Assembly: GCF_000143535.2 (NCBI RefSeq)
Contig: NC_037315.1
Location: 992,001 to 1,056,000, forward strand
From: Botrytis cinerea B05.10
Lineage: Eukaryota > Ascomycota > Leotiomycetes > Helotiales > Sclerotiniaceae
Direction: 5' to 3'
Length of the DNA stretch: 64,000 nucleotides
Each line of letters opens with the position of its first letter. Within the stretch, counting starts at the first letter, position 1. The notes beneath the pieces were generated by a model. The model saw nothing but the letters and a program-made list of their open reading frames with translations. It was not told the DNA's origin and searched no databases. Of this stretch, positions 20,893-32,921 are shown one piece after another. Position numbers and translations under genes: made by a program.

Positions 20893-23463
20893 TCATGTTG
20901 ATTCTTTTGACTCCTTGGGCTTCCAGAATTGAATCATGCGGCTGATCCGTTTGCTCCTGCTTGCTTTATCTTTTCTCTCCAATTCGGGATTGCTGGGAGC
21001 ACGAGATTCAATGGATAACTTGCTTCTCTCCCCATGAGAACTGCTAATTAATCGTTGCAAGCTGGCCATGCTAGAGCGTTTGCGGGTTGGACCACTAGCA
21101 GATGAGACAGAAACCGAACGTTGACCATCGCGAAATACATAACCTGGATTCGCACCACTCTCCCTCGTCATGGTAGAATTGCTACTTGTTAGTGATGGAA
21201 CATCATCAACAGACATTCTCAATTCTGGTCCAGGTTCGCCAAGTAGTAAGGATTGGAAAGCATTTTCATCTGCAATCGACGATGGAGCCGTGGATATGCG
21301 TTGAGTATCATATGAAAATGGGGACCTGGGGGATGGAAACGAGGAGTGAGTGGTCGAGTGGGGACTGTTTTGGGTGAGATATGCAGGCTGTAGCGAAAAG
21401 GGATTGATCTCAACGGGCGCGAGATCTTTGGCAGGACGTGGTCGAAAAGGCGGAGTCGCTGTAGATTCCGAGGATTGTGCACCGGAATCGGGTCTGGGAG
21501 GAATAGAGTCATCTACAATTTCGATTGGGCTAATAGATTCTTCTTCCATTCTTGGTTCATCCTTTAAAGACATATTGGAGTGGCCAGATTTCAGGCTCGC
21601 ACTGTCCTTTTGGTTTACACTTGGTGTTTCGTCGAGAGGCCAATCCGTGTTCTTGTCGCTGTTGAATGCTTCCGCGTCAACAACCTTGATGTCGATGCCA
21701 AGGGCATTTTGATCATCATCCTCGGTTCTGGCCAAGGAATCTTTGTCGGAAGAAGCCTTGGTGTCCTCCCATTCATCATCTTCCTCGTCTTCTTCAAATA
21801 CATCAGCCATGGTGGAGCTGCTACCAAGACGATGTATGCCAAATCTATTTTCGAATGGAACCATCTCAGGAGCACTTTCAGCTCTTCGATGATAATGCAT
21901 ACCCGGTCCGATAAATCCACCCATGCCTGCCGCACTGTGCATTCGTCTCTTGGATGATGTCTTTTGTGACGATTCCCATTCGGCTCCGTAGGAGGAAGGG
22001 GTGTTGAATGGACCAAGAGCGGCATCTAGATCAATAATAGGACTCATGGCATCGTCGTCAGATGGGTAAGTCTGTCTTGGTTTCCATGACGCATAGTCTT
22101 GTGGCTCGGGAGCGGTGGGCTCTTCAGCATGAACAGGCAATGGCTGAATATCAACTGCCGCGGAGTCACTCATTGCCGAATAGGGACGCAAAGGAGGTGT
22201 CGCAGAACGGCGGCCTCCCTTTTTCTTCTGACCGCGACTGCGAGATTTCCTCGACAATATCGATCCTGCCCATGACTTGACTTTCTTTTGTTTCTTGCCA
22301 GATTTTCTTGAAATTGAAGACCTACGTGAACTTGAGGGTTCGATGGATGGCATGTAGTAAATATCATGGTCAAATCTGGGAGTTGCTGGCGAGCACACTG
22401 GCGCACTGGGTTCCGATCTATCCATAGAAGTTGAGCTAACAGGACGTGATCGGCTTGGCGAAGAATTACCAGATACGGGCTCGTGTCCGAAAAATGTCCA
22501 CTTCTTCCTAGGGCTTGGAGGGGCAACGGTCTGGATATCATCAAGTAGAGGCATAGATCCACGTCGCCTTGAAGATGGACAAGTCTCTGTTGATTGAGTT
22601 GTATCCTTGATCGGGTCCAAGATGGCATTGGCAGTTCTGGGTCGTGAATCTGCTCCTCGAATATTGGGCGATGGTAAGGCGAGAAGATCCTTATTTGGAG
22701 GAGTGAGATTAGCTGGTGGAGTTACAGTTCCTCCCGACACAACAGAGCTCAGGGAATTCGATACCGAGTGAGATGGTCGCATTGTGACTGTGCTAGATGT
22801 GTCACTAGACACGACGCTCACGGGCCGAGGAATGAATTCCACGTTATCCGAGAAACCAACGCGGGCACGATTGAAGGGTTTCATGGAAGAGACTTCGTCA
22901 TTGCTGGGAGATTTAGCGAGGCCAATTGCACCTTGTTGACTCTCATGACCAGATGGAGAATTTGGGGCGGATCCTCCTCGTGGCATTGCCGGTGGGTTTG
23001 GAGCGGTAGGGTTCAGAATCATCTTGATATCGTGTGCGGATACAGCAGCAGAACGTCTATGTGCATGTCCACGTCTTCCTGGATTAGGTGGAGGCAAAGC
23101 GTTTTCCACTTGAGTTGGACTTGTGCTCATCAATCCCGTATTCGAGCCTACCTTGCCATCTCCACCTATGAATTCACTCGTACCTCTGCGATGTCCAGCC
23201 GCTCTAGGAGAATTTGATAAATCAAAATTGGCGAAACATGGAGAGATTGGTGGAGAAAGCCCGGGGCTCGCGGGCGATGGAGTTGTCGAAGGATTGAAGG
23301 AGAAACTTGGCAATTCTGTAGGTATAGACATCGGGCGCCGACCTGTGGTTCTTGGGAATGTTGCTGAGATAGACGATGGAGAAGCTCGTGCAGGAAAGAC
23401 GAAGGTAGGCAGCTGTGAAGGGCTGCTAACCTCACTTTGTGTAGTTGTTGATATGGTAGCCAT
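20893..23463 (-). CDS. Large Ser/Pro-rich disordered protein ('cell wall proline-rich protein' type)
   Basis: One intronless exon encodes 856 residues from the ATG at 23463 (MATISTTTQSEVSSPSQLPT); an in-frame start ten codons upstream is also possible. The N-terminal segments RRPMSIPTELPSFSFNPS, GHRRGTSEFIGGDGK, GLMSTSPTQ and RRGHAHRRSAAVSAHDIKMI match a conserved fungal protein that is annotated in Aspergilli as cell wall proline-rich protein. That name is recalled and the role is unproven. No signal peptide or membrane segment is visible, so cytosolic location seems more likely than wall. A very basic patch (SRRSSISRKSGKKQKKVKSW) lies in the middle, an acidic DVFEEDEEDDEWED segment follows, and the C terminus is again basic (KRISRMIQFWKPKESK). 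Many SP and RxxS sites suggest regulation by phosphorylation. Confidence 0.85.
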   Translation of the reverse strand: MATISTTTQSEVSSPSQLPTFVFPARASPSSISATFPRTTGRRPMSIPTELPSFSFNPSTTPSPASPGLSPPISPCFANFDLSNSPRAAGHRRGTSEFIGGDGKVGSNTGLMSTSPTQVENALPPPNPGRRGHAHRRSAAVSAHDIKMILNPTAPNPPAMPRGGSAPNSPSGHESQQGAIGLAKSPSNDEVSSMKPFNRARVGFSDNVEFIPRPVSVVSSDTSSTVTMRPSHSVSNSLSSVVSGGTVTPPANLTPPNKDLLALPSPNIRGADSRPRTANAILDPIKDTTQSTETCPSSRRRGSMPLLDDIQTVAPPSPRKKWTFFGHEPVSGNSSPSRSRPVSSTSMDRSEPSAPVCSPATPRFDHDIYYMPSIEPSSSRRSSISRKSGKKQKKVKSWAGSILSRKSRSRGQKKKGGRRSATPPLRPYSAMSDSAAVDIQPLPVHAEEPTAPEPQDYASWKPRQTYPSDDDAMSPIIDLDAALGPFNTPSSYGAEWESSQKTSSKRRMHSAAGMGGFIGPGMHYHRRAESAPEMVPFENRFGIHRLGSSSTMADVFEEDEEDDEWEDTKASSDKDSLARTEDDDQNALGIDIKVVDAEAFNSDKNTDWPLDETPSVNQKDSASLKSGHSNMSLKDEPRMEEESISPIEIVDDSIPPRPDSGAQSSESTATPPFRPRPAKDLAPVEINPFSLQPAYLTQNSPHSTTHSSFPSPRSPFSYDTQRISTAPSSIADENAFQSLLLGEPGPELRMSVDDVPSLTSSNSTMTRESGANPGYVFRDGQRSVSVSSASGPTRKRSSMASLQRLISSSHGERSKLSIESRAPSNPELERKDKASRSKRISRMIQFWKPKESKEST

Positions 23464-24371
23464 GTTGCCTAAGATCGGATCGATAACCAACAACCGAACA
23501 AACCCTTAGAAGAATAGCATATGGTTAAAGTGAAAAGTAAAATGTTGTCGAAGAAGAAACCGCTCGCAGTTCCAAAAAAAATACAAGGCGAGATGTACGG
23601 GATTCGAAAGGAAGAATTATTCGATTCAAATCGTTCAATGGGAATGCGAGCGATAGACACAACGACAACGATCCAATCTGCGACCATGAATTAGCACACC
23701 CTCCCTTCAACCAACTCAAAATAAATAAATGCGAGAAGAGGCAATGGAAAGTCAATCGCAATGGTAGATGATGCATGCGATGATAAATTCTCGACATACA
23801 TTGGGAGGCAGCCAAGGTGAGAAGACTGTAGATATTGGGACAAATTGATTCTTGAAAATCGACAAATGGATGAATAAGTGACTTCGTAAATTCGCAAATG
23901 AGAAAGGAGTGATAAAATGTACGTTAGTATTAAAGGAATGGACGGTAGAGATCAGAAGCAAAGCCCTGGTGATATGGACATGCAACTGAATCTACTACCA
24001 AAAGAAAGAAGGAATTTTTGTTGGAGGGAAGAGGGTGGTGTGGTGGGTTGTTGACGAAGAGAGAGAGAGAGTGAGAGAGAGAGAGAGTTGTGTCCGAAAA
24101 GGTCGAAGGACTAATAAATTGAGTTTCTACAAAAGGACGGAGAGGTGGTATGTGAGTTCTGAGATTCGTCCCAAAGCTGGCGTTGCTAGTGAGAAAGGGC
24201 GCTAGAGCTTAGAGTGTTGGAAAAGTGGACCCGAGAAATTAGGACGAAGCTGGCGACCAAAATAAGAGAGATTGTGAGGGCGAGGGAGAGGGAGAGGGAG
24301 AGCAGATAAAATATAAAAGATGGATAATAAAAGTGCTTGTGCATGTATATGCATGGAAGAGAGACACCGAC

Positions 24372-24425
24372 GAGGGAGAGTGAGGTGGTGAGGGAGAGTG
24401 AGGTGGTGAGGGAGAGTGAAGTGGT
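24372..24425. repeat. Three tandem 18-bp units (GAGGGAGAGTGAGGTGGT)
   Basis: Units at 24372-24389, 24390-24407 and 24408-24425; the third has one change (AAGT for AGGT). They translate to a repeated LTTSLS frame on the minus strand. A separate (GA)n tract lies at about 24058-24088. Confidence 0.9.
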
Positions 24426-25884
24426 GAGCGAGAGCATGAGAGTCGAGTAGCAAGTGGAGGAAGAGAAGTACGTACCAGGTATCTCCAGCTAGGCCGGTGC
24501 TAGGTACCAGGTAGGTAAACTCTACAGAAGAAAGAAAAAAGAGAGAGGTAGGTGAGTGAAGGCAAGTAAAGGCAGCAAGTAAAGGCAAGTAAAGGCAAGT
24601 AGGTAAAGTCAAGCAAAGCAATCTTATTAATTTGGGGAATTGAATGTCATCAATCGTGTGTTTGGTCCGTATTTCACAGTGCAATTCACTCATGTCGGCA
24701 TCCAATGTCCAATGTCCCATGTCCCATGTCCCTTCTTCTGACAGTATCGTGTCCATCACCCAAGACGTAAGAAACAAATCTCACGTCGACGAGAGCCCCG
24801 ACAACATTTCTCATTGGAGAGCGCCCCCAGAGAAAATGGCATCATGACGATGGAGTGGTCGTTGTCACGATGCTATCGATGCTATCGATCGGTCTGCAAC
24901 ACAGACATCTTCACTTCCTTGGTAACCATCCCTCATCAATACACTACTCTACCGTACCACCCGACCTGGGTCGTAATCTTGGTCAAGTCTATTCAGAATT
25001 CAGATAGATCAGAAAAACAAGCGGAGAGAACGTGGATCTTTCCCGCCCGCTTGCCCAGGAACCATTTTTATAGATTCGTATCTCGAATCCAGGACAAATA
25101 ATACCACCGTGCAATACCACTCGCACTCCCACTCCCAATACCGATACCGTACGTACAAATACGTATACGACGCACAATGGATGCGGTGCACAGTAGCAAC
25201 CAGTAGTAACCCTTTCTCCAGACGCAGTGAGAGCCTTTCATCGGAAGTATATCTGAGACTTCGTTGTCCTGGAGAAATCATCACTTTAAAGTCCTTTCTT
25301 TTTTAACGTCCTCATTACGGGTTACATGTTGCACGGTGAGCACTCTATCTTGTACTCCATGTACACAACTAATAAAACCCACCATGGATGCGATAGTAGG
25401 CACAGTGAGAGTGTCCTAGGTAACATCGAAGCCAAAATTCCATATGGCAACAACCATCGAATAGCACCAAGTTTATGAATGGCGAAGGGGAGATTATGCA
25501 AGAAGACAAAATTGACAGCACATTTCACAATCGACAAACTGCCTCCCAGGGAGGGAGGGAGGTGTTGAACAAAGCGTCCAGCCACAGTCACTCACTAGGT
25601 CAGTAGCTAAGCAACGACTCATCGTTGGTGGATGGGCTAATCGAATGTAACTTTTGGTTATTACCCCATCGTAACCGCAACCGCAGCAGCTGACCATCAA
25701 GATTTCGTCTGATGAATGGAGCCACCGGTGGACTTCAGAAGAGATAAGATGAAGATGTACCTACACTGTGCTTTCTTTTGCGGGGGTGGTTGGACTTGGA
25801 AAAGTGCTCAGATGTCCTTCTAATGAGCCGTGGGCGAGTTAGCCGAAGCTTCAAAATGATAAAAATAGACTAATCCTAGCAAAA

Positions 25885-25924
25885 TGTTCCTGGTCGTTCC
25901 TGATCGTTCCTGGCTGTTCCTGAT
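25885..25924. repeat. Four tandem 10-bp units GTTCCTGRYY
   Basis: GTTCCTGGTC, GTTCCTGATC, GTTCCTGGCT and GTTCCTGATG follow one another, with a fifth separated GTTCCTGG at 25934-25941. The 10-bp period matches one turn of DNA. Confidence 0.9.
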
Positions 25925-28556
25925 GTCCAGGTAGTTCCTGGATAAACACGAGAGCATTGAGTATTGGTTGGTACAAAACTCAATCATCGTACTCGGTACC
26001 CTGGGCCATCTGGACGAAGGCAGGTATGCTCGGTATGGTAACCCTTACTAAAAATTCTGAATATTTGACTCTTGTTTCCCAGCATCATCTTATTCACACC
26101 GTAATAAACCTCCGACAATATATTATTATTATCAAATCTTAAGAATCGCGATACCAGACAGACCGGGTATGATGACGCTGAGTTTGCTACAGTTTTGTGT
26201 TTGGGAAAAGTAATTTTCCACACCTTGCCTAGGACCTGGGTATGTGTGTGTGTGTGTACATTGATCGAGTGATTGATTTCAATCTCGACCTCTGTTACCT
26301 TCAATGCCCTCATGTAAAGTGTTCCCAAAAAAGTATCACTGCAAATCCGCATGGAGTAAGTAGTATGAAATTCCAATTCAGTCTCTCTGAACCGCTGCAG
26401 CTTCTCTAACTTTTCCCGGGGTGGCCGAGGATGGCGCTGCCAAACGTATTAACACACAGCTTAAACTGCTTTGGAGGGAAGTTTTCCCTTACTTGCATTG
26501 TGCAGATATCGTTCTATGCTGAAGACAGGAATAATTCTATGCAGCTACTTGAGAAAGGATGCGTAAGATGTGCGTAAGATATGCATTTCCATGTGCATAA
26601 GAGTCCTTCTCGCTCGGCTACCATTGGATCGAATTTTAACTTCCTCCCGGTTGTTCTGCTTATCTTTTGACTACTGCAGTGTTGTGAAAAGTGGACATCT
26701 AGCCAGGCATCTTCTGCATAGTTGTCTCATTATCACTCGTGAGTTCCTGTGCAAGAAAAGAAGGAATCGGATAATTCGAACGCATTAGACATTTTGATTC
26801 ACATTAGCGCTCGCATCCAGTCTAGCATCTTCAATTAGTTCTTCGTGCGCAGTGCCTTATTCATCCATCGATTCTATCACTTACCTACCTAGGTGCTCCA
26901 AGTCTCACCCACGCCATCTTACTCATTATTCTGATTGACCATTATTTGACAAACTGACAGTCCCGAGTCATTTGATTAAAGGCTAATATGCCGTACAAAC
27001 TAATGACTTATCTACCCAAATCCAGTGACTTTACCCGAATTCTATGCACTAATCAAAGTTTTAGCTTTTAAGGGTCTTTCAGGGAACTCAATCCCATTTG
27101 AAATTCGGACCTGCAAAAATCTTGTGGCTAATGAGTGTATGAAATCGTGAGGATGGACAGGCTTAATCCTTCAGCCGCGTAAGGCGAGAGAACACATCAG
27201 ATGCTGTATGGAGAAGACAAGCATGGATTCCCAAGTTTCCCCATCAGCGTCATATTGATTTGTTCCTTTTGGAAGTTTTCGAATGAGACAAATGACACCA
27301 ATTCTCTCATCTCCCACCATTTTGCATACGAATAACTCCTGTCCCTCAAACCAACCTTAAATTCACAATAATCTCCAGCTCATCAAGGACCTGCGTCTTA
27401 TATTATACTTAATTTACCGCAACCAAACAAAAGTACACACCATAGAGATCGTTGGATCTCGGCTACTGATATGATTTGATTATTTATTCCTGACGGTCGG
27501 TTCACTCTGCCGTGTCCTCCCTAACCACGAACTAGATACCCTTCCGTCTTTTTAACCCCTCTCTCCCCAATCTTGGTAAAGGATAGTCACCAGATTATCC
27601 CACCTGTTTGTACTCCATTAGGAAATCGAGGAGGGATTCAAATTTGATTATTGCTGTACCAACAGCCAATTTTGAAGTACTGACCAGTTATCATCAATCA
27701 TTGATCACCATCCTTCTCACCCCCTACCCGAACTACCCTACCATTTCTCCATCTCTTGTTCGCCATGCATGCATCAATCTGGAATCGGAATTAGTGTAGC
27801 CTTTCTGCACCTCCATACCACAAGCTATCCTGGTTATGGTCAAGTACGTTTTAGATCCCCCAGCCCAAATCGCCAACCAGATCTCTCATTGGCCACCCTC
27901 GATTCTTGTGGTCGAGCCTCTTCCTGCGTCGTTTCTTGAACAGCTGCACACGCTGCAGCATGAACAGCCTCTTTTGAAGCCATACTCCGTACTTACGCCA
28001 TCGGATGGATTAGAGATAGCGGTCTGAACGAAAATCTGGAGGCACCGAAGCAAGTAACCGAAGCGTTGCTCTGTTCGGGTTAATTACGATCATTTTGCTT
28101 TTGATGATATCAGTCATGTATTAATGAAGAAGTGCAAGGATAAATCAAAGTTACCTCATCTACATTAAATTTTTATTCAGTATAATGAGATATTTCGCCG
28201 TTGTTCAAATCAGCGAAGGACTATCATGAAGATCCAATTTCGGTTCGTCAAATCGCCTTTCTTGGGCTGGGAATCACAATAAGCAAATATAAAACCTCGG
28301 TGAGGTTATTGAATAAGAGAGTAAGAGAAACATGTTGTTTTGGAAAATACGATTGATCGAGATGCAGCTCATCGTGCCTAATGTTTTACTTGCCATCCTA
28401 AACTAGAACGTCGTGAACCTCAAGCACCAAGGTAACAAAAAGATTGGGAGAATAATTATCACGTGAAATAAATGACTAAGCAAAATTCAATGATTTCACT
28501 TCCTCGCGTGGCGGTTACTCGACCAGAAAACAGAGAAACTGCATGACTCTCTCGAC

Positions 28557-31225
28557 ATGGGATATCAGACCCTCAATCTCTCGTGTCGACGAGTAATGAT
28601 CTCGAGTAGAGTTATTCATAATGTGGGTCGTTGCCCACGCCGACAAGGAATTGCCAAGCGCGCATTTTCTCTCACTGCCAAAGTTGGCGACGTCACAAAA
28701 GAAGACCACGAAGGTGGATTCAAAATATCTCGAGTTGGGTCAAATCGAAAGACGCTCGTAAGATCTATGTTTGAATCCTCCAAATATCATCCCTCTGTCT
28801 CTGGAGAGACGGTCGTTGGGGACCTGGTTGATGATATTAAATCAGACCTACAAAAGAACTTGGAGAGAGCGTCCCTCACAGGCGGGGGGCGATCTCGTAC
28901 GAGACAAATCCGTACTAATAGAGCCAACGATGATAGCTCTACTTCAATCGCCCCTAATATGGTTCTCGACCGGAAACCTTCTTCGCTGAGTCCCCGCCAA
29001 TTTAGCATCATCTCTCCGGATCCCAAGCGCACTGTAAGCTACATTGGTACTCTTATAATGCCACCATGACTCATATCATATAGACCAAAGAACAAGTTCT
29101 CCAGCTCATTTCTAATCGTGCTCGCATGACGAAAGCTCGATATCTTGCAGACCCCTCTCTGACTGCGCCCGAGGAAGCAGTCGTTATCCTAGCAACCCCA
29201 GCGTTTGCAAGTTGGCTTGAAGATGATGAGAATTTTATCAAACATGTCCTGGAATGCTTTACATATCATCATGTGGATGGCAAGCCGAATTACGTTGTTG
29301 TCGTTGGTGCTGTAATTGACGGGCTTGCACCTTCACCTGATGATATTCCCATAGCGGAGCGGGCTGGGCCACTCGAGGGCTTTTCATTCTTGCATGGTCT
29401 ACGCAGTCGAGTATTGAGGCCCGATAATGTGTGGAACCCCGAATCATTCAAAGATAACGCAAAGAATCCTGATAAATTGTCACATCTCATAATTTCGGGG
29501 AACAAATCGCAAAAACCTTGGGAGCTGGCATTATCTACTACGATAAGTCTACCTTTGGCAAATACTTTATTTGTGAACGGCAAGCATTCTACTCTTGAAA
29601 TAGCTAAATGGACTCGAAGAAATGAGGGTGAATATAAATGCATACAAAGAGAGCAAAAACAATATCAGCATATCAAAGCTTTTCATTATGAAAATACTAT
29701 GATTCCACCAATATTTGTACCAGCAGTTCCTCTCACTTTGCCTCGACCCATTGCAAATGGGTTAGGTAATATTGTTCGACAACTATCTTTTGGACCAGGA
29801 GATACAGATAACAGACCGGCTTCATCTGAATTGGAAACTCAGGTTACAAGATTTATGGAGTACAGTAATTTGCATACAAACATTGGAGTGTGGGCGTTGA
29901 TATACCGAAAGGAACTCCTGGACCCCAATCTCAAGGCTTCAACGCTTGAATCGGCAGAAGATCTCGTGTCGACTTGGAGCAATGATGATAAGAATCTAAG
30001 ATTTGTCGGGACCCAAATAGCTCTGGGAGCCATTCTTTGTCGCGTTGGTGAGTAACTTGCATTGAGTTTATCCGTTCTATTTCTCATCTAGCACACAACT
30101 GACTAAATCTTTTCAGTGAGCGGCGGTGGTGGTTGGGGCGCCAAACAAGGCCTCTTATCCTTGGATCCTCAAATGACATACGAAGATATTGTTTCGGCGT
30201 CCTTTGAGTATACTGATCAGTCAATGGAGAAAGCACAAGACTCGACACTAGGCAATCTCGCTCGACGAGGTGACCATATACAGTTCTTTACCATCAATCC
30301 CAATAAGTTGAAAGAACCCGAATCTCCAATGGACACTATAAAATCGAGTGAAACCATTGACGTGGATTCCATCGTCGATGACAAGGTAGCAAGAAAGAGA
30401 TTTATTACACAGGAACCAGAAAAGACCGAATTAAATCTCCGCGATGCCACAGACCTGAGTTGGTCTAGCAAAACTACATTTGGAGTGGTTCCTAGCACAA
30501 TCGACAAAATACCCAGCTATGACACCCACGACTCCTCAACTTCCTCTAACCAGACTTTGCCTTTTTTAACCTTCCGCAAAGGCGAATTTGGCGCAGTATC
30601 TGAGTCAGGAATCTACCTCCATTCTTCTCACCAAAAGCGAATAAGTGCCAAATCACACGAACTCATTAATACGAAAATCGATATGCCGTATTCATATATC
30701 TACCGTCATCAACCAGGCACATCACCGAAGCAGACTGTAGAATACAAAATGAGAATGAATTCTCTGTTTGGAAGATTTAGCTCCGATGCAAAAAACAACG
30801 AATCATTATTTGAAATGACGTCCCGATTCATCGTCACGACGGGCCGCGTTCCAACAAAAGAAGAACAAAAAGAACTACTGGAAAAATGTAATATTAATCC
30901 GAAAATCGAAGCGGCAAGGAAGAGAGGAGGAGTTAGTTATGCCCGCGTGCTTGTTTTGGAGGCGGAGAAGGAAATGAAAAATATGGTCCTGCAGGCTAGA
31001 CTCCTGTCGAGGGAAAATGGTATGGATGAAGCTTTTGAGAAGATCTTTCCCGAAGTAGAGGAACGGAAGGTGGTCAGGAAAAAGAGGGTCGGGCATACTA
31101 GGTGGCCGAGATTTGTTGGGGAGAAGGAAAGAAAAGAGGTTGAGGTTCGGAAGGTCAAAGTCTTTCCTACGGAGAAGAAATTTAGATTTCCGGTTGTGGG
31201 GGAGAGTGAGGGACCGAAGATTTAA
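28557..31225 (+). CDS. Probable mitochondrial protein, unassigned family
   Basis: Exons 28557-29033, 29084-30047 and 30117-31225 encode 849 residues. Junctions are clean (CACT/GTAAGC to ATATAG; GTTG/GTGAGT to TTTCAG with branch ACTGAC). The N terminus is rich in Arg and Ser with few acids (CRRVMISSRVIHNV and RRQGIAKRAFSLTA), consistent with a mitochondrial presequence. A central domain contains ELALSTTISLPLANTLFVNG, and a Gly-rich turn VSGGGGWGAKQGLLSLDPQ follows intron 2. The C terminus is Lys/Arg-rich, with RGGVSYARVLVLEAEKEMKN and KKRVGHTRWPRF, perhaps for RNA or ribosome binding. The Gly-rich segment recurs in a fungal family that I recall only loosely and under inconsistent names, so I give no name. 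A CACGTG E-box precedes it. Confidence 0.8.
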
Positions 31226-32921
31226 GGGGCGGAGAGAAAGTTCGGTTCGTACCCGCTGAGTCATTATTCGCAAGTCTATGGCCCTAGGAAGCTATAAAGG
31301 TTATATGAGGACTTACTCGGTATTTGAGACTAGACACCATGTATCATAAACTACAAAATAACTGTATAGTCAGGAACACAAATTATAAATGCCCTATGGG
31401 GAAATATAGCATGTAACGCGTATACATAGCATCTCCACAAAGCTCCAAGAAAATACTAGACATTTGAACGTTAAACTATATATTGACGAGAGAAAAGTCT
31501 TAGAATTTGATTAGGGAGAATATGTTAATGTGAATATAAATTATGATATGTACAATAAGGCTGCTACATTGAACTTCTGACCCTCGCTCTCGCTCTCGCT
31601 CTCCCTCCCCCCCAAAAATCAAAACAAAAACTCACTCGATACCAATCATCTACATCTGTACCCAGATCCGGATCCAACATATCCAGAATCACACAATGAA
31701 CACAACACCACACCTCATATCAACCAATTTTATCATTCATATATGTATATGTATATGTATATCTCCTTTCTCATTCATTTACAGATTCAAAAGCTTCACC
31801 TTGCAAGATGCATCTTGGATGAGTTTATTAGAGCTCGGTGTTTAGAGTTTGGGTTGTGGTTGTGGTTGTGGTGCATATCCATCTCATCTCATCTCATCTC
31901 ATCTTATTTTATTCTATTTTGTTTTGTCTTGTCTTGCTACAAGAAAAAAAGAAAAAAAGAAAGAGAGAGAGAGGGAGAGGGAAAGAGAGAACAACCCCCT
32001 CTCCCCTCCTCTTCAAACAGGTATCTTGTATCTTCCAGCGATAGCACATCAATTTACAGTCTACCTATCTATCTAGTCTAACAAATACACAATACATATA
32101 CACAATAATCCAAAAGCAGAAAAGGAGAAAAAAACATCAGAGCAAAAAAGAAAAAGGAGAAGAAGAAGAAGAAGAAGAAGAAGAAGAAGAAGAAGAAGAA
32201 GAAGAAGAAGAAGAAGAAGAAGAAGAAGAAGAAGAAGAAGAAGAAGAAGAAGAAGAAGAAGAAGAAGAAGAAGAAGAAGAAGAAGAAGAAGAAGACCTCA
32301 AGAAGCACACAAAATCATATACACAATCGCCGAATAAAACAGAACCGAAATAATCAATACACGGGCTCACAACAACGACATGAGGATGTAGCGAAGAAGG
32401 AGAATGTAGCCTTGCAGTGTGAATTTGAGGAATCGGCGTATACGATGGAAGTGAATGAGGGGTTACGTGAGTACGTCAATACTATAATGCGTAGAGTGAG
32501 CAAGTAGTGAATTTGATGGACGATGATTTCGTATGAAGACACATCCAATCGGTGAATTGGAGAAATATCCAATGAATAAATCAAAAATGAGAAGAATTGG
32601 CAAACATAATTTGAGTTGGAGGTACGAGTATGAGAGTACTCGTCTCGGCAGGAGGAGAATATTCTAAACGAAGGGGGAAATTTGTGGATTGCCGAGAATA
32701 CTTGGGAAAAGAAATGAGCAATCAAGAAACCATTTTTACTTAATCTAGAGGTACGAAGAAAACGAGAGATATATTCGATCATCTGTAGTACTAAATATGT
32801 ATGTATTGGTTGCTTTCATTCTATAAAGAAATTCCGATATACTTGCTGAACAATCTATTCCACGAGCGATTCATAGCTAAAATTGAATTCCCTCCTGCTC
32901 TTGCATTGCACAACACAAAAT
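31226..32921. other. Intergenic region with repeats, no recognisable gene
   Basis: Contains TATATG/TATGTA repeats near 31742-31762, TCTCA pentamers at about 31880-31905, GAGA-rich DNA at 31956-31990 and the long GAA tract listed separately. Probably 3' flanks of two convergent genes. Confidence 0.55.
32157..32295. repeat. Uninterrupted (GAA)n tract, about 46 copies
   Basis: 139 bp of perfect AGAAGA repeat, purine on the plus strand. It is the longest microsatellite in the window and gives poly-Phe and poly-Ser open frames on the minus strand. It lies downstream of the Yra1-like gene. Confidence 0.97.

Larger units (their letters stand above)
23494..28556. other. 5-kb gene-poor region
   Basis: No supported gene was found in this stretch. 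The first 1-1.5 kb is GA/GTGAG-rich and may be leader and promoter of the 856-residue protein. Short repeats are listed separately. A CACGTG site lies at 28460-28465, about 95 bp before the next start codon. Confidence 0.55.

Noticed and set aside
32078..32370. Poly-Phe and poly-Ser open frames
   Set aside because: Direct products of the GAA/TTC microsatellite.
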